Source: an uncultured Treponema sp. (GTDB taxonomy: Bacteria > Spirochaetota > Spirochaetia > Treponematales > Treponemataceae). From it: a stretch of 7,059 bases of DNA. Made by a program: the position numbers and the translations under genes. This document shows positions 6,118-7,059 of this stretch, piece after piece (the first letter of the stretch is position 1; each line of letters opens with the position of its first letter). The stretch spans positions 1-7,059 of the forward strand of contig CALBXN010000045.1 of NCBI GenBank assembly GCA_937890485.1, written 5' to 3'. A model generated the notes under the pieces. The model made no database searches. It saw only the letters and a program-made list of their open reading frames with translations, and had not been told where the DNA came from.

Positions 6118-6936
6118 ATGATTCAAAAAACATTATTTTCTCGTATTATTTCGCCTTTGGTGTTTATTGAGGTGTTGATGTTTGTAACTTTATCTGCTTC
6201 TTGTAAAACTGAAGATGAAAAGAAATTGGAATCTCTTTTTGCTAACGGAAATTATCCTTTTACAAACATTCAAGGTGAAGCTCCAGAAGTTGCTGATTTT
6301 ATCTTAAAAAATAAAGAAGCTTTTTTGTTAGATTTGAACTATGTTTTACAAAATAATCATGACGATTTGTTTGTAATAGCAGATAAATCCCATTTTTTAG
6401 AAAAGGATTATAAACCTAGCGATGTTCTTCCTTTAGAAAAAAATGATGATTATGTTTTTTACAGAAATGATTTATCCTTAAGAACTCCTGCGGAAAAAGC
6501 GTTGCGTGTTATGGGACAGGCTGCCAAAAATGACGGAATTACTTTGGTAGTTAGTTCTACATTTAGGTCTTATGATTATCAAAAAATTGTGTACGAACGA
6601 AATGTGAAACAGATGGGTCAGGCTGCTGCTGATAGAGAATCTGCTCGTCCTGGAACAAGTCAGCATCAACTTGGAACTGCTGTAGATTTTGGATCAATAA
6701 CTGACGAATATGCCGAAACTAAAGCAGGAAAATGGCTTGCTGCAAATGCAATGGATTATGGTTGGTCTTTATCTTATCCTAAAGGATACGAGGCAGTTAC
6801 AGGTTATCGTTGGGAATGTTGGCATTATAGATATATAGGAAAACCAGCTTGTGCTTTCCAGAAAAAATGGTTTAAAAATGTACAACAGTATATGATTGAG
6901 TTTATTCATAATTGGAATCAGTTATCTATCGAATAA
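6118..6936 (+). CDS. M15-family D-alanyl-D-alanine carboxypeptidase (VanY-like), probable lipoprotein
   Basis: This predicted zinc peptidase would remove the terminal D-Ala from peptidoglycan stem peptides outside the inner membrane. The ATG at 6118 was chosen over a TTG at 6109 because GGAAG (6104-6108) lies 9 nt before it, whereas the TTG abuts that site. This gives 272 residues. A signal segment (6-28) ends in LSASC, with Cys29 as the likely lipidated residue; the lipobox is loose but acceptable for a spirochaete. The M15B core spans about 115-245. It includes SSTFRSYDYQ (146-155), then the zinc ligands His183 and Asp190 in SQHQLGTAVDF, the catalytic Glu233, and the third ligand His236 in WECWHYRYIG. 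All catalytic residues are present. It is the last gene before a terminator and starts 1 nt after the STAS stop, so it is likely coupled and co-regulated. Confidence 0.92.
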   Translation: MIQKTLFSRIISPLVFIEVLMFVTLSASCKTEDEKKLESLFANGNYPFTNIQGEAPEVADFILKNKEAFLLDLNYVLQNNHDDLFVIADKSHFLEKDYKPSDVLPLEKNDDYVFYRNDLSLRTPAEKALRVMGQAAKNDGITLVVSSTFRSYDYQKIVYERNVKQMGQAAADRESARPGTSQHQLGTAVDFGSITDEYAETKAGKWLAANAMDYGWSLSYPKGYEAVTGYRWECWHYRYIGKPACAFQKKWFKNVQQYMIEFIHNWNQLSIE

Positions 6937-6949
6937 TTTTTTTATAAAT

Positions 6950-7005
6950 AAAAAAAATAGGTCGTCCGTAAAGTTTATTAAAAACTTTGTAGACGACCTT
7001 TTTTT
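6950..7005. terminator. Strong terminator of the operon, possibly bidirectional
   Basis: AGGTCGTC (6959-6966) pairs with GACGACCT (6992-6999), and an inner AAAGTTT/AAACTTT stem closes a small AT loop. Seven T's follow (6999-7005), and eight A's precede the stem (6950-6957). A rho-independent terminator could therefore work on both strands. It lies 13 nt after the carboxypeptidase stop. Confidence 0.88.
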
Positions 7006-7019
7006 GTGTAATCACATTT

Positions 7020-7059
7020 TTATTTGATTACGATATTTACTAGTTTGTTTGGAACAACA
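7020..7059 (-). CDS. Possible 3' end of a convergent gene
   Basis: On the minus strand a frame enters from the right edge and ends at TAA (7022-7020), encoding VVPNKLVNIVIK. The bidirectional-looking terminator just beyond it fits a convergent gene. A second frame is also open for this short distance, so the call is tentative and no function can be given. Confidence 0.3.
   Translation of the reverse strand, partial: VVPNKLVNIVIK

Overview
The window reads as low-GC (roughly one third G+C) chromosomal DNA of a spirochaete, most likely a Treponema-like host-associated species. The evidence is the treponeme-like DnaJ, the short acidic DnaK tail ending in EVVDDDK, a paired RsbU-type phosphatase and STAS gene cluster beside dnaK/dnaJ, and a lipoprotein signal with a loose, spirochaete-style lipobox. 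The taxon is inferred from recalled protein similarity, not from a search.

Layout: positions 1 to about 505 are the end of a mobile element on the minus strand. They hold the 5' part of a small phage-tail-like protein (170 down to 1, running off the window) and, upstream of it, a 5'-truncated tyrosine recombinase (507 down to 190). At about 480-520 this abuts, with no gap, the last 75-78 codons of dnaK on the plus strand, also 5'-truncated. Then come a long hairpin (772-820), a promoter, and a complete monocistronic dnaJ (897-2021) closed by a terminator (2044-2100).

From 2144 an extended -10 promoter and a 5' stem-loop lead into a tight four-gene operon: a two-TM PP2C/SpoIIE-type phosphatase (2205-3587), a polytopic-membrane + GAF + SpoIIE phosphatase (3591-5777), a STAS anti-sigma-factor antagonist (5790-6116) and an M15 (VanY/DacB-like) D,D-carboxypeptidase, probably a lipoprotein (6118-6936). 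Gaps are 3, 12 and 1 nt, and a strong terminator (about 6950-7005) ends the unit. The last 40 bases may hold the tail of a convergent gene.

How the genes work together: the two phosphatases and the STAS protein look like the phosphatase and antagonist arms of a partner-switching system. Signals sensed at the membrane or by GAF domains would dephosphorylate the STAS serine and so release a target from an RsbW/SpoIIAB-like kinase. No such kinase is in the window. The co-transcribed peptidoglycan carboxypeptidase suggests a link to envelope stress or remodelling, which is an inference. The most unusual structural feature is the junction between the two 5'-truncated genes near position 500, which is either a real rearrangement scar or an assembly chimera.
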